Of a stretch of DNA of 64,000 bases, positions 1-11,149 are shown piece by piece. Below the pieces are notes generated by a model. The model was not told the origin of the DNA. It saw only the letters and a list, made by a program, of their open reading frames with translations, and ran no database searches. Made by a program: the position numbers and the translations under genes. Within the stretch, counting starts at the first letter, position 1; every line of letters begins with the position of its first letter. The stretch covers positions 64,735,477 through 64,799,476 of the forward strand of contig OU015493.1 in the NCBI GenBank assembly GCA_907164885.2. Direction: 5' to 3'. Origin of the DNA: Dolomedes plantarius (taxonomy: Eukaryota > Arthropoda > Arachnida > Araneae > Dolomedidae).

Positions 1-114
1 ATTCTTTCATATGTTTATGTTCATTTTAAACGTAAAGTATTCTAAAGAATATCACACTATTCAGCATCATTTTTACTACATCAAATTATCAGAAAACGAA
101 TTCGGATGTTAAAA

Positions 115-118
<4 letters not shown>

Positions 119-172
<54 letters not shown>
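119..172. repeat. (AT)n microsatellite, left flank of Tc1-A
   Basis: An uninterrupted AT dinucleotide run ends directly at the TA that precedes the Tc1-A terminal repeat. A matching run lies on the other side of the element, so the transposon sits inside, or seeded, one AT tract. Confidence 0.95.
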
Positions 173-173
<1 letters not shown>

Positions 174-176
<3 letters not shown>

Positions 177-1577
177 TGCTGGCCACTGTAAATGCAACAC
201 CCTGAAGGAAACATGCAAATAACATGAAATTTACAACATGCATTAGCGGAGATGAGATATGCAAATGATTAGAATTTCAGCGCAGACGCACATCACACGC
301 GCCTGTGGAGCCACTTCAAAGCGCTATTTAAGGCTTGGAGATTTCGACGATTTCAAGTTCGGCAATTGTGTTTTTCTTGTGGTTTTTTCAAAAACACGAT
401 CAATTATGCTTCGTCGAAAACAGCGATCATCTTTTGATCAAGTATCCGAGTTCGACAGAGGAAGGATAGTGGCCTACCGAGATTGTGGATTATCTTTCAG
501 GGAAATCGGTAGTCGTGTTGGACGAAAAAAAACAACTGTAATGCGGATATGTGATCGTTGGATGCAGGAGGGTACGACGGACCGGCGTGTTCGATCGCAT
601 CCACCTCAGCGCACCACTTCACGTGATGACAGGCAAATTGTGCGCATGGCAGTGACGGATCGCTCAGTCACATCACGAACCATAGCACAGCACATGCAGT
701 CTGTAACGCATCATCCAGTGTCTGCGCGTACCATTCGACGCCGTTTACAGCAGAGTGGTCTGTCCGCAAGACGTCCATTGCTTTGTTTACCCTTGACGCA
801 GAACCACAGACGTCTCCGCCGCCAATGGTGCGATGACAGAAGGATGTGGACGGCAGAATGGAATGAAATTGTCTTTACTGACGAGTCACGCTTCTGTCTG
901 CAACACCACGATGGTCGCATTCGAGTCTGAAGACACCGTGAAGAGAGGATGCTGAACAGCTGCGTTATGCACCGCCACACTGGTCCTGCACCGGGTATTA
1001 TGGTTTGGGGCGGTATTGGATATCACTCTCGCACACCTCTAGTACGCATTGCCGGTACTTTAAACAGCCAGCGCTACATCTCCGAGGTGTTGGAGCCAGT
1101 TGTCCTTCCTTACCTTCAGGACTTGCCCACAGCCATATTTCAACAGGATAATGCGCGACCACACGTGGCACGCATTGTCCAACGGTTCTTCGTCAATCGC
1201 CAGATTTAATTGCTTCCCTGGCCGCCTCGCTCTCCGGATCTTTCGCCGATAGAAAACATGTGGTCCATGGTTGCTCTACGATTGACCCAGATTCCATCCC
1301 CAGCTGCCACAGTAGATCAACTTTGGCAACGTGTGGAAGCTGCTTGGTCTGCTGTACCCCAAGAACTCATCCAAAGTCTGTTTGAATCAATGCCGAGGCG
1401 TGTGGCAGCGGTGATCTCCAACAATGGCGGCTACTCTGGCTACTGATTTTGGCAGGAACCACACTTCACAGAAGTCTATAAATTTAATCATTTGATACTT
1501 GGTCAACATGTTATCTACAGAATGAATTTTGTTGTGATATCTCGTCTTTCTTGGTGTTGCAATTTGGGTGGCCAGCA

Positions 1578-1580
<3 letters not shown>
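174..1580 (+). mobile_element. Tc1-A: full-length Tc1/mariner element, inactive
   Basis: The ends are inverted repeats that begin CACTGCTGGCCAC and agree over about 28 bp with a few mismatches, including the inner GCAACACC. A TA dinucleotide lies outside each end (172-173 and 1581-1582), the standard Tc1/mariner target duplication. The interior carries one transposase reading frame on the plus strand. The element is 1,407 bp and both flanks are (AT)n tracts. Confidence 0.93.
406..1446 (+). pseudogene. Tc1 transposase (DD34E type), two nonsense codons
   Basis: This would be the transposase that binds the Tc1-A terminal repeats and carries out cut-and-paste transposition in the nucleus. I start it at the ATG at 406, just before the helix-turn-helix region (SEFDRGRIVAYRDCGLSFRE), rather than at the upstream in-frame ATG at 259, because family members usually begin close to this motif. 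The catalytic blocks are visible in order: FTDESRF with the first Asp, FQQDNARPH with the second, and PPRSPDLSPIENMW with the Glu. The frame stays open throughout except for a TGA at 928-930, probably from a Trp codon, and a TAA at 1207-1209 just before the third block. No frameshift is needed. The C-terminus MPRRVAAVI is typical of the family. The copy cannot make a full protein. Confidence 0.92.

Positions 1581-1637
<57 letters not shown>
1581..1637. repeat. (AT)n microsatellite, right flank of Tc1-A
   Basis: An AT dinucleotide run begins at the target-site TA of Tc1-A and degrades into ATAC repeats at its far end. Confidence 0.95.
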
Positions 1638-1642
<5 letters not shown>

Positions 1643-2237
1643 CATGAGTCGATGCTCTTTAGTACTTTTTTAACTCACTGAAACTTTTAAGTCATTTATA
1701 TTTATTCAACCCAAATATTTTAAAAGTTAAAATAAAATATCTTTATAAAATTCATATGAGCGATATTTTTCAGAGTCCATCGACCTACATCGGACCAGAC
1801 AATCTGTTTAAGTCTGAGAAAAAAAAAGTTTTTAGGGAAACAACAGGATATTACATTCTCTAAAATCCTGGCATTTCTGCTTTTAAATTTTCAGACTTGG
1901 CAAACAAAAAAAAAGTCTAATGTAACTTCCATAATATACCAGCATTTACGCAGGGATTTGCTTTCATTTCGGTTACCAACAAATCTGCAGACGTTCCCAG
2001 GGTGATTGGAAATCTGTTCTAAAAAGAAAAGCTTAGGTAAGCGAAATCGATTAAAAAGTGAAATAACGTGTATCACGGATGGATTCAAAATTAACTCCTT
2101 TTTTTTGCTACTATCTGGTGTACCAAGAAGGTTTTTTTGCAGCTCAGAAGTATTTAAAGGCAACAGAATTAAGCGAAAAAATAATAAATCGAAAGATTTA
2201 ATTAAGCGTTCATCAACGTTTCTTTTTATCATTTATA
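1638..2237. other. AT-rich spacer, no gene recognised
   Basis: Short open frames occur on both strands between 1891 and 2332. They are low-complexity, lysine- or phenylalanine-rich and overlap each other. I recognise no motif and treat the stretch as non-coding. Confidence 0.6.
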
Positions 2238-2530
2238 CACTGCTGGCCATCCATAATGCAACACCAAGAAGGACAAGAGATATCAAAACCAAATTTATTC
2301 CAGAGGTTACAGATAGTATCGATGATAATTGATTGGAAATACAGACTTTTTTGAAGTGAGGAAGACAGGAAAATCAGTAATGAGTGTTGCCTCCCCGTCT
2401 GTCAATAACCTCTGTAACACGCCACGCCATTGACTGAAAGAGGCTTTTGATGTAGTGTTGGGGAATGGCAGCCCATGCAGCCTCCACACGTACTGTCCGA
2501 CACAAGCGTCTACAGACAGCAATCTAACTC
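2238..2530 (-). mobile_element. Tc1-B: 3' terminal fragment of a Tc1 element
   Basis: The left edge is a Tc1 terminal repeat (CACTGCTGGCCATCC, then GCAACACCAAGAAGGA inside) with a TA at 2236-2237. Read on the minus strand, the fragment holds the end of a transposase and then the 3' terminal repeat. The 5' two thirds are missing, and the right breakpoint at about 2530 is judged only from where transposase similarity stops. The terminal repeat belongs to the same broad family as the stump at 13864-13932. Confidence 0.8.
2374..2522 (-). pseudogene. Tc1 transposase C-terminus
   Basis: On the minus strand a frame reads VEAAWAAIPQHYIKSLFQSM followed by a VTEVIDRRGG-type ending and a stop at 2374-2376. 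This is the conserved C-terminal tail of Tc1 transposases after the catalytic Glu. No catalytic residue remains, so it is a non-functional stub of Tc1-B. Confidence 0.82.
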
Positions 2531-2714
2531 CAGCATCAGTTTCGTTTTGCTCCTGCTGCCATCTGTTGGCTTATATGGGAATCTTTTTATCTTAGGATTT
2601 TATTATATGAGAATTGTTACGAGAACCTGGCAATAGGACGCTGCATTTTGTCTTTGTATATCTTAGCGGTTACAATACATTATATTTTGTCTTTCTATAC
2701 TTTAGTGAATAAAA

Positions 2715-5195
2715 ATGTCTGTTCCTGAAGATGCCGAATCTTTAACATCTATTCCTCCTGTAGAGTCATCGCCAGGAAAATTCATCTGCGCGTTGTGTAA
2801 TAATATCTACGGAAGTTATAAAGCATTAAGGCAGCATGTGAAGAAAAAACATTCTGACAAGGTTAGTGATTTTCCTAGCACAAGAGATGGAAAAGATTAT
2901 GCACATAAATGTCATCTTTGTAATTGCAAGTTCAGTCATATGTATAATTTAAGGTCTCATTTTAAAAAAAATCATTATGTGAATGATCAAACAAATTCCT
3001 GGAAATGTCCTCTGTGCAGCTATGAATCTATGAAGAATGACTTGCGTGTACATTTTGCAACTGTACACGACATCAAAGTTGAATATATTGATTTGGAATT
3101 TAGCAATTTTGAACAATTTGAAACGTGGAAAGAAAAAACTGAAAAAGAAGAAATTTGTCAATACATTAAGGATCGTGGAGCATGCTCATCTGCTTCGAGT
3201 AAAATATATTATTATACGTGTCATCGATCAGGATACTACACTTCTAAAGGAGAAGGAATGCGACACTTAAAGACTCAAGGGAGTAACAAAATTAATGGTT
3301 ACTGCCCTGCAGAAATAAAAGTTACAGAAACAGATACTGGAACTTGTAGTGTTAAGTTCTGTAATGTGCACGTTGGACATACTAAGGATATTGGACATCT
3401 CACTCTCACAGAGAGTGAGCGACAATGTCTGGCTGTAAAAATTGCATCTAAAGTACCTATTGAAGACATCTTAGATGAAATCCGAGATTCCATTACTGAC
3501 TTAAAATTAGAGAGACTACATCTCCTAACAAAAAAAGATTTGTATAATATAGGAAGATGTTTTAACATAGGGACGAATTCTGTTAAACATAAAGATGATG
3601 CTACAAGTGTTGATGCGTGGGTGAATGAAGTTACAGAAGCATCCAACTCTTGTATTTTATTTTATAAAGCACAAGGGGCTAAGTCAGATTTATTTCCTAT
3701 ATTCAAAGAAGAAGATTTTGTTCTTGTTATAATGAATGAGGCGCAGATGGAGATGCTGAAGAAGTACGACTCCCATGTGTGCATTGATAGTACACATGGT
3801 ACTAATAGTTATGACTTTGAGCTAATTACATTGTTAGTTCTTGACGATTTAAGGCAAGGATTTCCTTGTGCCTTTATGATATGTAATAGAACTGATCATG
3901 CTGCATTAAGATTATTTTTTATGAAATAAAAAAAAGTAGGTGAAATCTGTCCAACAGTATTCATGTCAGACATGGCAGATTCTTTCTTCAATGCATGGTC
4001 AGATGTTTTTGCAAATGAACCAAAACATAGACTGTTTTGCACATGGCATGTTGATCGGGCATGGAGGAAGAATCTGCAAAAAATAAAATCAAGAGAAACT
4101 CAGACACATATTTATAAAGTTTTAAGAACGCTGATGGAAGAGAAGGATCTTCAGACATTTAAAATAATTTTTGACCAAGCTTTAAAGCAAATGGTCGAAA
4201 ATAATTTGACTGCAGATTTTGGAAAATATTTTGTAGAAAACTATTCAAAATCTGTGGAATCATGGGCATATTGTTATCGCTTACAATGTGGATTGAACAC
4301 TAACATGCATATTGAACGTATGCACCGAACTTTAAAATATATTTATTTGAAAGGGAAACACACAAAACGATTGGACAAGACAATCCATGCACTAATGCGT
4401 TTCATTCGTGATAAACTAATAGATAGACTCATTGTCCTGAATAAGGGAAAGTTAACTTCCAAATTGAAAGATATAAGAACTCGCCATAAAGCAAGCCTGT
4501 CACTGTCAACAGAGACAATTATTAAAGATGATAGTGGTTATATTGTACCATCATCATCATCATTTGAAACTTACATTGTTCAAGAAACAAATCAAAACTG
4601 TACGTGTCAACTCATCTGTGCAGATTGTAATAATACGTGCATGAATTATTATTCATGCACATGTTTAGATGCAAGCATTAAATGGAATATGTGTAAACAT
4701 ATACATTTGGTATGTAAAATGAAAATGTCAGACACTGTGTTAGCCGATGCAGACATCAATAATGATTCATATTCTGCTCAAAATGATTTATCTGTTGATG
4801 AAGGAAGTACATCTCATGAAGCAAATATTTTAATAGCAGAACTCAGCAAAAAAAATGAAAGGTCTTCTAGTCTAAGCCTATTAGAAAAAAAAGAGCAACT
4901 AAAAAAAATTTTTCTCGAAATCCTAGATGATGTATCATGTTTGGATGATGCAAAATTTGTAGAAAATAATTTGAAGTCCCTCAAACCATCTTTAAGAGCT
5001 TTCATCAATTCAAAAAGCACGAAGAATACACTCACGCTTCAGAACAAATCTGTACCCCACAATAAATGTTTAGAGCCTCAGAGAAGGTTATTTTCAACAC
5101 GAAAAAGAAAAAGGATTTCACAAAATGCAGTAAAAAAACCAGAACATGGGGAATCTCATAAAATAGCATTAGATTTAATTATGAATTCAAAATGA
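2715..5195 (+). pseudogene. MULE-type transposase with zinc fingers and SWIM domain, one internal stop
   Basis: A single plus-strand frame of 827 codons, open except for one TAA at 3927-3929 (codon 405). Three C2H2-like fingers lie near residues 23-46, 62-88 and 95-117, followed by a Cys/His-rich FLYWCH/WRKY-like segment near 165-203. The DDE core is recognisable: CIDSTHG (Asp 358), MSDMADSF (Asp 419) and NTNMHIERMH (Glu 534), with CTWHVDRAW between them. A SWIM finger, CxC...CxH, lies at residues 648-662 (CTCLDASIKWNMCKH). This order is that of Mutator-like (MULE) transposases and the ZSWIM proteins derived from them. I could not find convincing terminal inverted repeats on either side, so the element boundaries are unknown. 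With only one nonsense codon in about 2.5 kb it is young or recently constrained. Alternatives are a domesticated gene or a base error at the stop. Confidence 0.85.
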
Positions 5196-6063
5196 ATTAT
5201 AAGTTAAATTTTAGCTCTAAGATATTTAGAGGAATGAACTGTTAATTAGTCGAATTACGTTTTTTAAAGATTTTATTATCTTCATGGGTAATATAATGCT
5301 GGCTTTGCTTCAACTATGACTTCTTTCTGTGTCAACAGAAGGAGCATTTTGTGCACCACATAAGTTTTAGGGTGGACTTGGTGTATCTCTACAAGGATTG
5401 AGCAATTCTTTTGTAATTGAAAATGTTTTCCCTTGAAAAGTTTCATTAATTATGAAAATGACAATGTCTGTAACCTCTAGAATATATGTAATATATGTAA
5501 TGATTATATAAAATGAATGTATAAATAAACGGAGCGGCGTACCGCAAACCCCGCCAAAAAAATTTTACTGTTTTATTTTTTAAAAAGTAAGTATTTTTAT
5601 TTCCTATCATTTCCTCATCTATTATAAATTTAATAAAAGCTAATAAAATATCTTTTTTCTGTTATTATATTATTGGAAATGTGTTTTGAAAGATATTTAG
5701 TTAACTGAAAATATACCTACGCCCAGTGCTTTTTTTCCTAAAAAAATAGGTGGGTATACTGTGTTTTCTCAAATAAAGGTGTGTATTTTTAGTGCTATGT
5801 TTTCACACGTCACGTCACAGGGGAGTAAAAAACTCGCAGCAAAAAAATACTTTTTGTTATATATTAACAACCAATTCATAAGTTTCTTTAAATTTTAGAA
5901 AAAAAACCCTGACTAAGCCTAATAATTTTTGTACAAAATGGTGTTTATAAGTATTTCATCATTCCTTCATAATTTTAACATGTGAAAGAATGATTTAAAT
6001 TGTGTGGGAATGATCTGATTCCATTTATATATGTACTAAACAATAATTAAGAATAATCTAATG
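5196..6063. other. AT-rich non-coding stretch after the MULE gene
   Basis: No open frame of note. It probably contains the 3' UTR of the MULE gene, since AATAAA occurs near 5523. A GC-richer patch follows at 5530-5560. I searched by eye for a MULE terminal repeat here and saw none. Confidence 0.5.
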
Positions 6064-6344
6064 CAGGGGTGTCGAACTCAAAGGCTAACTTGGGCCAAAG
6101 AAACAAGGTTTAACTATAGGTGGGCCGCAAAAAAAAATCAATATTAATAGAAACGTAGGTTTATTTACCTAATTACAGTATATTCAACATAAATATATGC
6201 ATTTTATTTAATAATAGCAAAAAAAGAGTATAATTAAAAACATTTAGCGAATTCTTCCTATCTTCTTATAATTCTGTGTCGGTTATTTAATTATATATTA
6301 TTACGTGCCAATATATTGGCCAGGCCGCAAGTTTGACATCCCTG
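6064..6344. mobile_element. hAT MITE-1, 281 bp, perfect 8-bp target duplication
   Basis: The termini are CAGGGGTGTCGAACT and the inverse of AGTTTGACATCCCTG, an imperfect inverted repeat of about 15 bp with a CAGGG start typical of hAT elements. The flanks are identical 8-bp direct repeats, ATCTAATG at 6056-6063 and 6345-6352. There is no coding capacity, so it was mobilised in trans by a hAT transposase. Confidence 0.95.
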
Positions 6345-6733
6345 ATCTAATGTAATAAAGTACATATTAAAAACTCTTATAATTTTTAATTTGAGTAAAT
6401 AAGGTTAATCCATTTTAACTTATATTATTTTATTGGGAGAAGTTAAAAATAAACATCAAATCTTCTAAATTTTAATGCTTTATCTTTATTTTTTCAATTA
6501 AATAGTGTCAAATGTTCAATTATGTTTATTAAGAAAATACGTCATTTGTAAAGATAATATAGTAACATTTAACAGTTTCAAAACAGAAAAAAGACGTGAA
6601 ATACAAAAAGTGGATCTTGGAGAAAACTAATTCTTGCAAAGGTGTTAAAAAAGTCGCGACAAAATTTGTAAATAAGGAGATATAAACAGCATTAAATTTA
6701 GTTACTAAATTAAAAGAGAATATAAACCGTTAT
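6345..6733. other. AT-rich spacer, nothing recognised
   Basis: No motif, repeat or open frame of note was seen between the MITE and the following coding fragment. Confidence 0.5.
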
Positions 6734-6997
6734 TTGGTTCATCTTGGCAACATTAAACATCAATATACAGGCATAGCAGATTTAAAGAAGAATCTACAAC
6801 CTAATGCAGTACTAATACATACAGACTTCAGTGAAAATTACTGTTGTAAGTATAGTGAAGAAATCCAATCAGTACACTCAGTCAGATGGAGTTCTCAAAC
6901 AAATTTCATTGCACAAAGATGTGCAACGAACTGTGTTCTTTACCAGACACAAAAGGATTCGTTAACATTGATTCCTTTTGCCACGGCAAGCAAATGA
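6734..6997 (+). pseudogene. Transposon-like protein fragment with a DFSENY motif, family not named
   Basis: An 87-codon frame contains IHTDFSENYCCKYSEEIQSV. Segments of this kind (D-F-[SA]-E-N-Y followed by EIQS-H) recur in uncharacterised, multi-copy arthropod and cnidarian proteins that behave like transposon products. I cannot name the superfamily from sequence alone. The frame begins and ends without flanking domains and runs out of similarity after about residue 50, so it is a broken piece. The conserved Asp/Glu pair could be catalytic, but that is speculation. Confidence 0.4.
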
Positions 6998-7092
6998 CTC
7001 AAACATGACACATCGGCCATCTGGGCTCATCTACAGACCATTTCAAAATATTTTTTTCAAGAACCAGCATTCAATTAATACTGTTCATATGT

Positions 7093-7285
7093 TAGGTCGC
7101 TCATGTCGGTCAGTCGTTCCCTCCGGCACCCACCGATTCCATATTCACATGACTGTGACTTGACTACGTCCGACACGATGACCAATTTCTCTGAAGGATA
7201 ATCCACAATCTCTGTATTCAACGATTCTGCCTCGGTCGAACTCCGAAATGTGCTCGAATGATGCTCGCGTTTTTCTCCGAGTCAT
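7093..7285 (-). pseudogene. Tc1-C: Tc1 transposase N-terminus
   Basis: On the minus strand an ATG at 7285 opens a frame with SEFDRGRIVEYRDCGLSFRE, a close paralogue of the Tc1-A helix-turn-helix. A nonsense TGA follows in the position of an Arg codon, after which RW and an EGTTDRH-like stretch remain recognisable. Similarity ends near 7093. Only the DNA-binding part remains and no catalytic residue is present. Confidence 0.8.
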
Positions 7286-7309
7286 ACTGAAGCTTCACAC
7301 ACAAAAAAT

Positions 7310-7430
7310 CTCACGGGAGCACAATTCACGTTCTTCAAAACGGATCGTAGGACCATATGAAAATGGGTAAAACTGTGTTTCCTAGGCCCTGCCCTCTAAC
7401 GCAGGTTTTCAGAGAATGAACAGCGGGGAA
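7310..7430 (+). repeat. Dispersed repeat copy, shared with 12395-12475
   Basis: The stretch beginning CTTCAAAACGGA, through GGAAAATGGGT-like and TTTCCT-GGCC motifs to CCCTCTAAC, recurs at 12395-12475 in the same orientation with scattered substitutions. There the sequence follows a tRNA-like box A, so both are probably bodies of one SINE family. Confidence 0.6.
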
Positions 7431-7454
7431 CCCTCATTGAACAGAAAGTAAAAA

Positions 7455-7540
7455 AAAGGAGAAAAGTGATTGGTGCTCTCAGGAACTCGTGAGTTCGATT
7501 CCTTCAGTTGGATTCACCGAAGTGAAGCAGCATCGGGCAT
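7455..7540 (+). mobile_element. Possible tRNA-derived SINE head
   Basis: GTGATTGGTGCTCTCA followed 12 bases later by GAGTTCGATTCC resembles the A and B boxes of a tRNA-type RNA polymerase III promoter at a realistic spacing. The body and tail are not clear because it runs into the 3' region of the LINE on the opposite strand. Confidence 0.4.
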
Positions 7541-8182
7541 GTACAGTAGTTAGGAGAGTGACATGACTATAGCAGTTCGTCTCCGGAATAAGAGAGATTA
7601 AGTTCAGAGCTATAGCTGAGAAAATAGAGAGAAGAAAGTTTAGGGATAGCGGCACATATTTTTATTTGTTTTTGAGATTTTTTATTATTCTTTTACCTTG
7701 GCAAGCCAAGTATCATTTTTAAATTTTATAAAGAAAATAAACAGACAAGGGACAACACTTAAGATAATGAGAGGATGGCTGTAGACCTTTTCCTGTTAAT
7801 AGGATCAGCATGATCATAGTTTGCAAGTTCTTTTAGTAAATCATTGTCAATTGAGTTGTGGAAGTTTATAGCTAAATTTTGTAAATAATTTTGAATAGTT
7901 GGGAGACCAATCTCCCTGTAAATATCAACATTTCTAAAGTACCAAGGAGCATTAGCGATTTGCCTAATAGTACTGCTTTGAGCAGAAGCGAGTTTTTTGA
8001 TACGAGATTTTGCACAATATGACCGTGCTGGCACTTCATAAGTTAAAATGGGACGAAGATAAGAAGTGTACATGAGCAATTTGTTACTAATGCTTAATTT
8101 GCTGTCTCGAGCAATTATGGGGTAATTAATCTGCGAGCTGCTCGAAACTTTTCCCTAACGTGTGTGATGTGTTGTTTCCAAG

Positions 8183-8456
8183 CAGGGCCGCCCAAGTAGA
8201 GACTTTACGGGGCCTGGGGCAAATTTCTGTTGGGGGCCCCAAAAAATATGATTAATCGAATAATTTTTTTTTTTTTGGGGGGGGGGCCTTTTTTCAGGAG
8301 ATTATTTTTAATTCTGAAGTACGGTACAAATTTCAGAATTTTCTTTCGGAGGAAATCTAATAAATAAATTTTTAAAAAAATGTTTGGGGCCCCTCCGGCA
8401 GTTGGGGGCCTGGGGCAAAGTGCCCCAGTGGCCCCCCCCCCTTGTGGGCGGCCCTG
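8183..8456. mobile_element. hAT MITE-2 inside the LINE, 274 bp, perfect 8-bp target duplication
   Basis: Both ends begin CAGGGCCGCCCA, a 12-bp inverted repeat. The direct repeats TTTCCAAG lie at 8175-8182 and 8457-8464. The interior has G- and C-runs (GGGGCCC motifs near both ends) and no coding capacity. It splits the reverse transcriptase C-terminal region, so it is younger than the LINE. Confidence 0.95.
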
Positions 8457-9846
8457 TTTCCAAGTGATATTTTTATCAAGAATAACTCCGAGATATTTTA
8501 CATTGTCATACCAGGGAAGTTTAGTTGTACCGATTTTTATTTGATGATTATTAAAAGTTTTTTTGCGTTTCGATGTGAACATTACTGCAATGCACGTGTC
8601 AGAATTAATTTTAATGCTCCATTTGTCGAGCCAGTGTTGTATGGTAGTCATATGTTTATTGACGTTTTTAACAGCGTATTAATTTGAAGTTTTTGCAGGA
8701 GGAATATAGGGCAATGTCATCAGAGAATATGGCAAGAGTAATATTTGTGGGCTTGCGGTAAGTCGTTTACATAGTTATGAAAAGAATCGGTCCGAGAACG
8801 CTACCTTGTGGAAGGCCACTGTGTATGTTGAATTTATTAGAAAGCTGACCGTCAATTTTGACCTGAAAAGTGCTATTATTGAGATAGGAAATAAACAGTT
8901 TAATAAATTGGGGGGGGTGTAATTGATTAATCTATGAATTATACCATCAATCCAAACTTTGTTGAACGCTAAAGAAACATGTAATAACAGGGCAGCGGTG
9001 GAGAGCTTATTTCTTTTAGAATTAGTTAAGTGTTCAGTTAGACGGTAGATTTGGTGAGGGGCTGAGAGAGATTTTCTGAATCCAAATTGATAGGGGATAA
9101 GAATGTTATTGTTTTTCAGGTGTTCGTTAGTGTATTTTGAGATAAAATTTTCTGTAATTTTTGTGATATAATTAAGAAGACTAATGAGTCGATAACTGCT
9201 GGGTGAAGAGGATTGTTTGTAAGGTTTCGGGATGGGAACAATGATTGAGTTTTTCCAGTTAAAGTGGCAAGTGCTCGAATTTAAAAATGGAGATAATAAC
9301 AATTGTAATTTGAAAATATATATGTAGGGGAGATACTTGAGCATGGTATTGTTAAAGTTGTCCCCTCCAGGAGATTTTCTTTCGGGGAGTTTTTTAATAA
9401 TTTCACGGACATCTTTAGGGACAATATAGGGAGTAGGACTTTCATGTGGGGTGTTAAGAAAAAGATTTAAACTATTTTTAACAATGTTTTCAGTGCTAGT
9501 ATTAAGTACGGGATTGGGAGTAAATTTTTTAGCAAAGTTTTTCCCTATGAGGTTACTGTTATCTACCTCTGTCAGGGAGTGAGAATTTAGGTCGGGGTCT
9601 TTTAAAGGGGGAATGGTTCGATATTGGTTTTTGAAGCGTTTAGCGGCTCGCCAAATGGAGTTGTTAGTAGTGCCTGATGATTCTAGGTAGTTTTTCCAGT
9701 TTTTGTTCGAAAGGTCGCGGAGATAGTACTTTAGGTCTTCCTGGGCTTTGTACATATTAGTTTTATTTTCAGAAGTTCTATTGGTTTGCCAATTTTTACG
9801 CGATCTATTTTTATTGTTAATTGGGATTTTAAGTTGTTGATCTTGG

Positions 9847-9900
9847 TGAGTTTTAACTTGTGGGGAAATAAGTAGATATCCCCCCACAAGTCAAAACTCA
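9847..9900. repeat. Inverted repeat with 19-bp arms inside LINE ORF2
   Basis: TGAGTTTTAACTTGTGGGG at 9847-9865 pairs with 9882-9900, with one mismatch and a 16-base loop. It lies between the endonuclease and reverse transcriptase parts of the LINE and may be a fold-back replication or repair scar. Confidence 0.8.
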
Positions 9901-11149
9901 TCAAGGTGCTATTGTTTAGGCAGATATTAATATCTATAGCAATATTGATTACAAGATTTTCAAGTTCAGTTACATTATTTACTATGGGGGGAATGTAAGG
10001 GATATTTTCAAGCTCGTGAGTAAATTTTTTCCAGTTGACGTGTATAGTGTGGTTGATAATTAAAGGATTGCAATCAAGTGGAATTTTAATGTCTACAGGG
10101 TTGTGATCACATAATTCTCAAAGGGTGTTAATATAGGTCGTGAGAAAAACCTTTTATGAGGGTTAAGTCTATAATGCTATTGCTACTGTTATTAAAGTGA
10201 GTGGGAAAAGGGGGGGGGGCTATTATACGGAAGTTAGTTTTACTCGTGAAGTCATAAATAATATTACCGTAGTAGTTATGGGTGGTGTAGTTCCTATGTT
10301 TATATTGTACATTTAGATCCCCGAAGATAAGAGTATTTATGTTTAAAGTGTTGAGAGTATTAAGATCGCTTTTAATGTCAACAGCTTTTCGACCTGGCGG
10401 GATATACGTAGAAATGATAGTATAATGGGGGAGGTTGTGAATTTTAATGTTTACAGCAGTAGCATTGATAATTTTAAGAGAGGGAGAATAATTTCAAGGT
10501 GGGGAAGGGAGTTTTTGATTAAAATAGCGGCCCCTCATGGGATGGGGTGAGTTTGTGTAGTCGTTACTATAAGTTGTATAGTTATAAATACGGAGTTTAT
10601 GCTCTGGTCTGAGGTGTGTTTCTTGCAGAAGAAAAGTGTCGGGCTATGTTCATGTACAAAGTCTTTGAACTCATAGATGCGAACGCTGATGCCATTGGAA
10701 TTCCAGGCCAAAACAGAAAGAGAAAGGGGCGGGGCATTATCCAGAAGTCGGGAACGATTTATGAAGACCGCGTAAGAAGCTAAAAGTTTTATCTTCTACA
10801 GTCTCTGATTTTTTAATGTTAGCTCTTACTCTTCTGGGGTTTTCAAGGATGTTAGTGAAGTCTTAAACACCTAGTTCCTCAATTATTTCATTCATTATTG
10901 CAGTGATTTCTTGGAATTGTTTTATTAAGGTAATGCTGTTATTAGCGGGTTTCATGGGATTTTGGTTGGTGGGAGGGAATATCCGGATTAATTTCTGGGG
11001 TGTGGGGGTTAGCTGAATTACTTAAGTTGGCGCTAGCCATTTGAGCATAGAATAGGTTTGCTCTAGCAAGTTTGGTTGTTTTACGTTCTAGTTCTTTCAC
11101 CTCTTTTATGGATTGTTTCTTGGCGATTATATTGTGTGGAAACTTAGGG

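Larger units (their letters stand above)
7759..10745 (-). pseudogene. LINE ORF2: endonuclease and reverse transcriptase
   Basis: Read on the minus strand from 10745. An endonuclease start with LAWNSNGI and a later FCKKHTSDQ (family form QET) is followed by frameshifted remains. A long open part at 9887-8775 holds the reverse transcriptase: PGGDNFNN, WKNSIIVPIPKP, YRLISLLN and PYQFGFR. The first catalytic Asp block reads LLHVSLAFNKVW where the family has LDVSKAFDKVW, so the Asp is lost. The second block is FSDDIALY near 8720. After it come KYLGVILDKNITWK (interrupted there by the MITE) and SYLRPILTY, IRQIANAPWY and NLAINFH, the usual C-terminal end. No RNase H is seen. Several frame changes make it non-functional. 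Confidence 0.85.

Noticed and set aside
2006..2332. Lys/Arg-rich open frame that runs into the Tc1-B terminal repeat
   Set aside because: No motif, overlaps an open frame on the other strand, and its end is transposon sequence.
8205..8651. A 148-codon minus-strand frame joining reverse transcriptase sequence to a proline/glycine-rich tail
   Set aside because: The tail is translation of the inserted hAT MITE at 8183-8456; the fusion is accidental.
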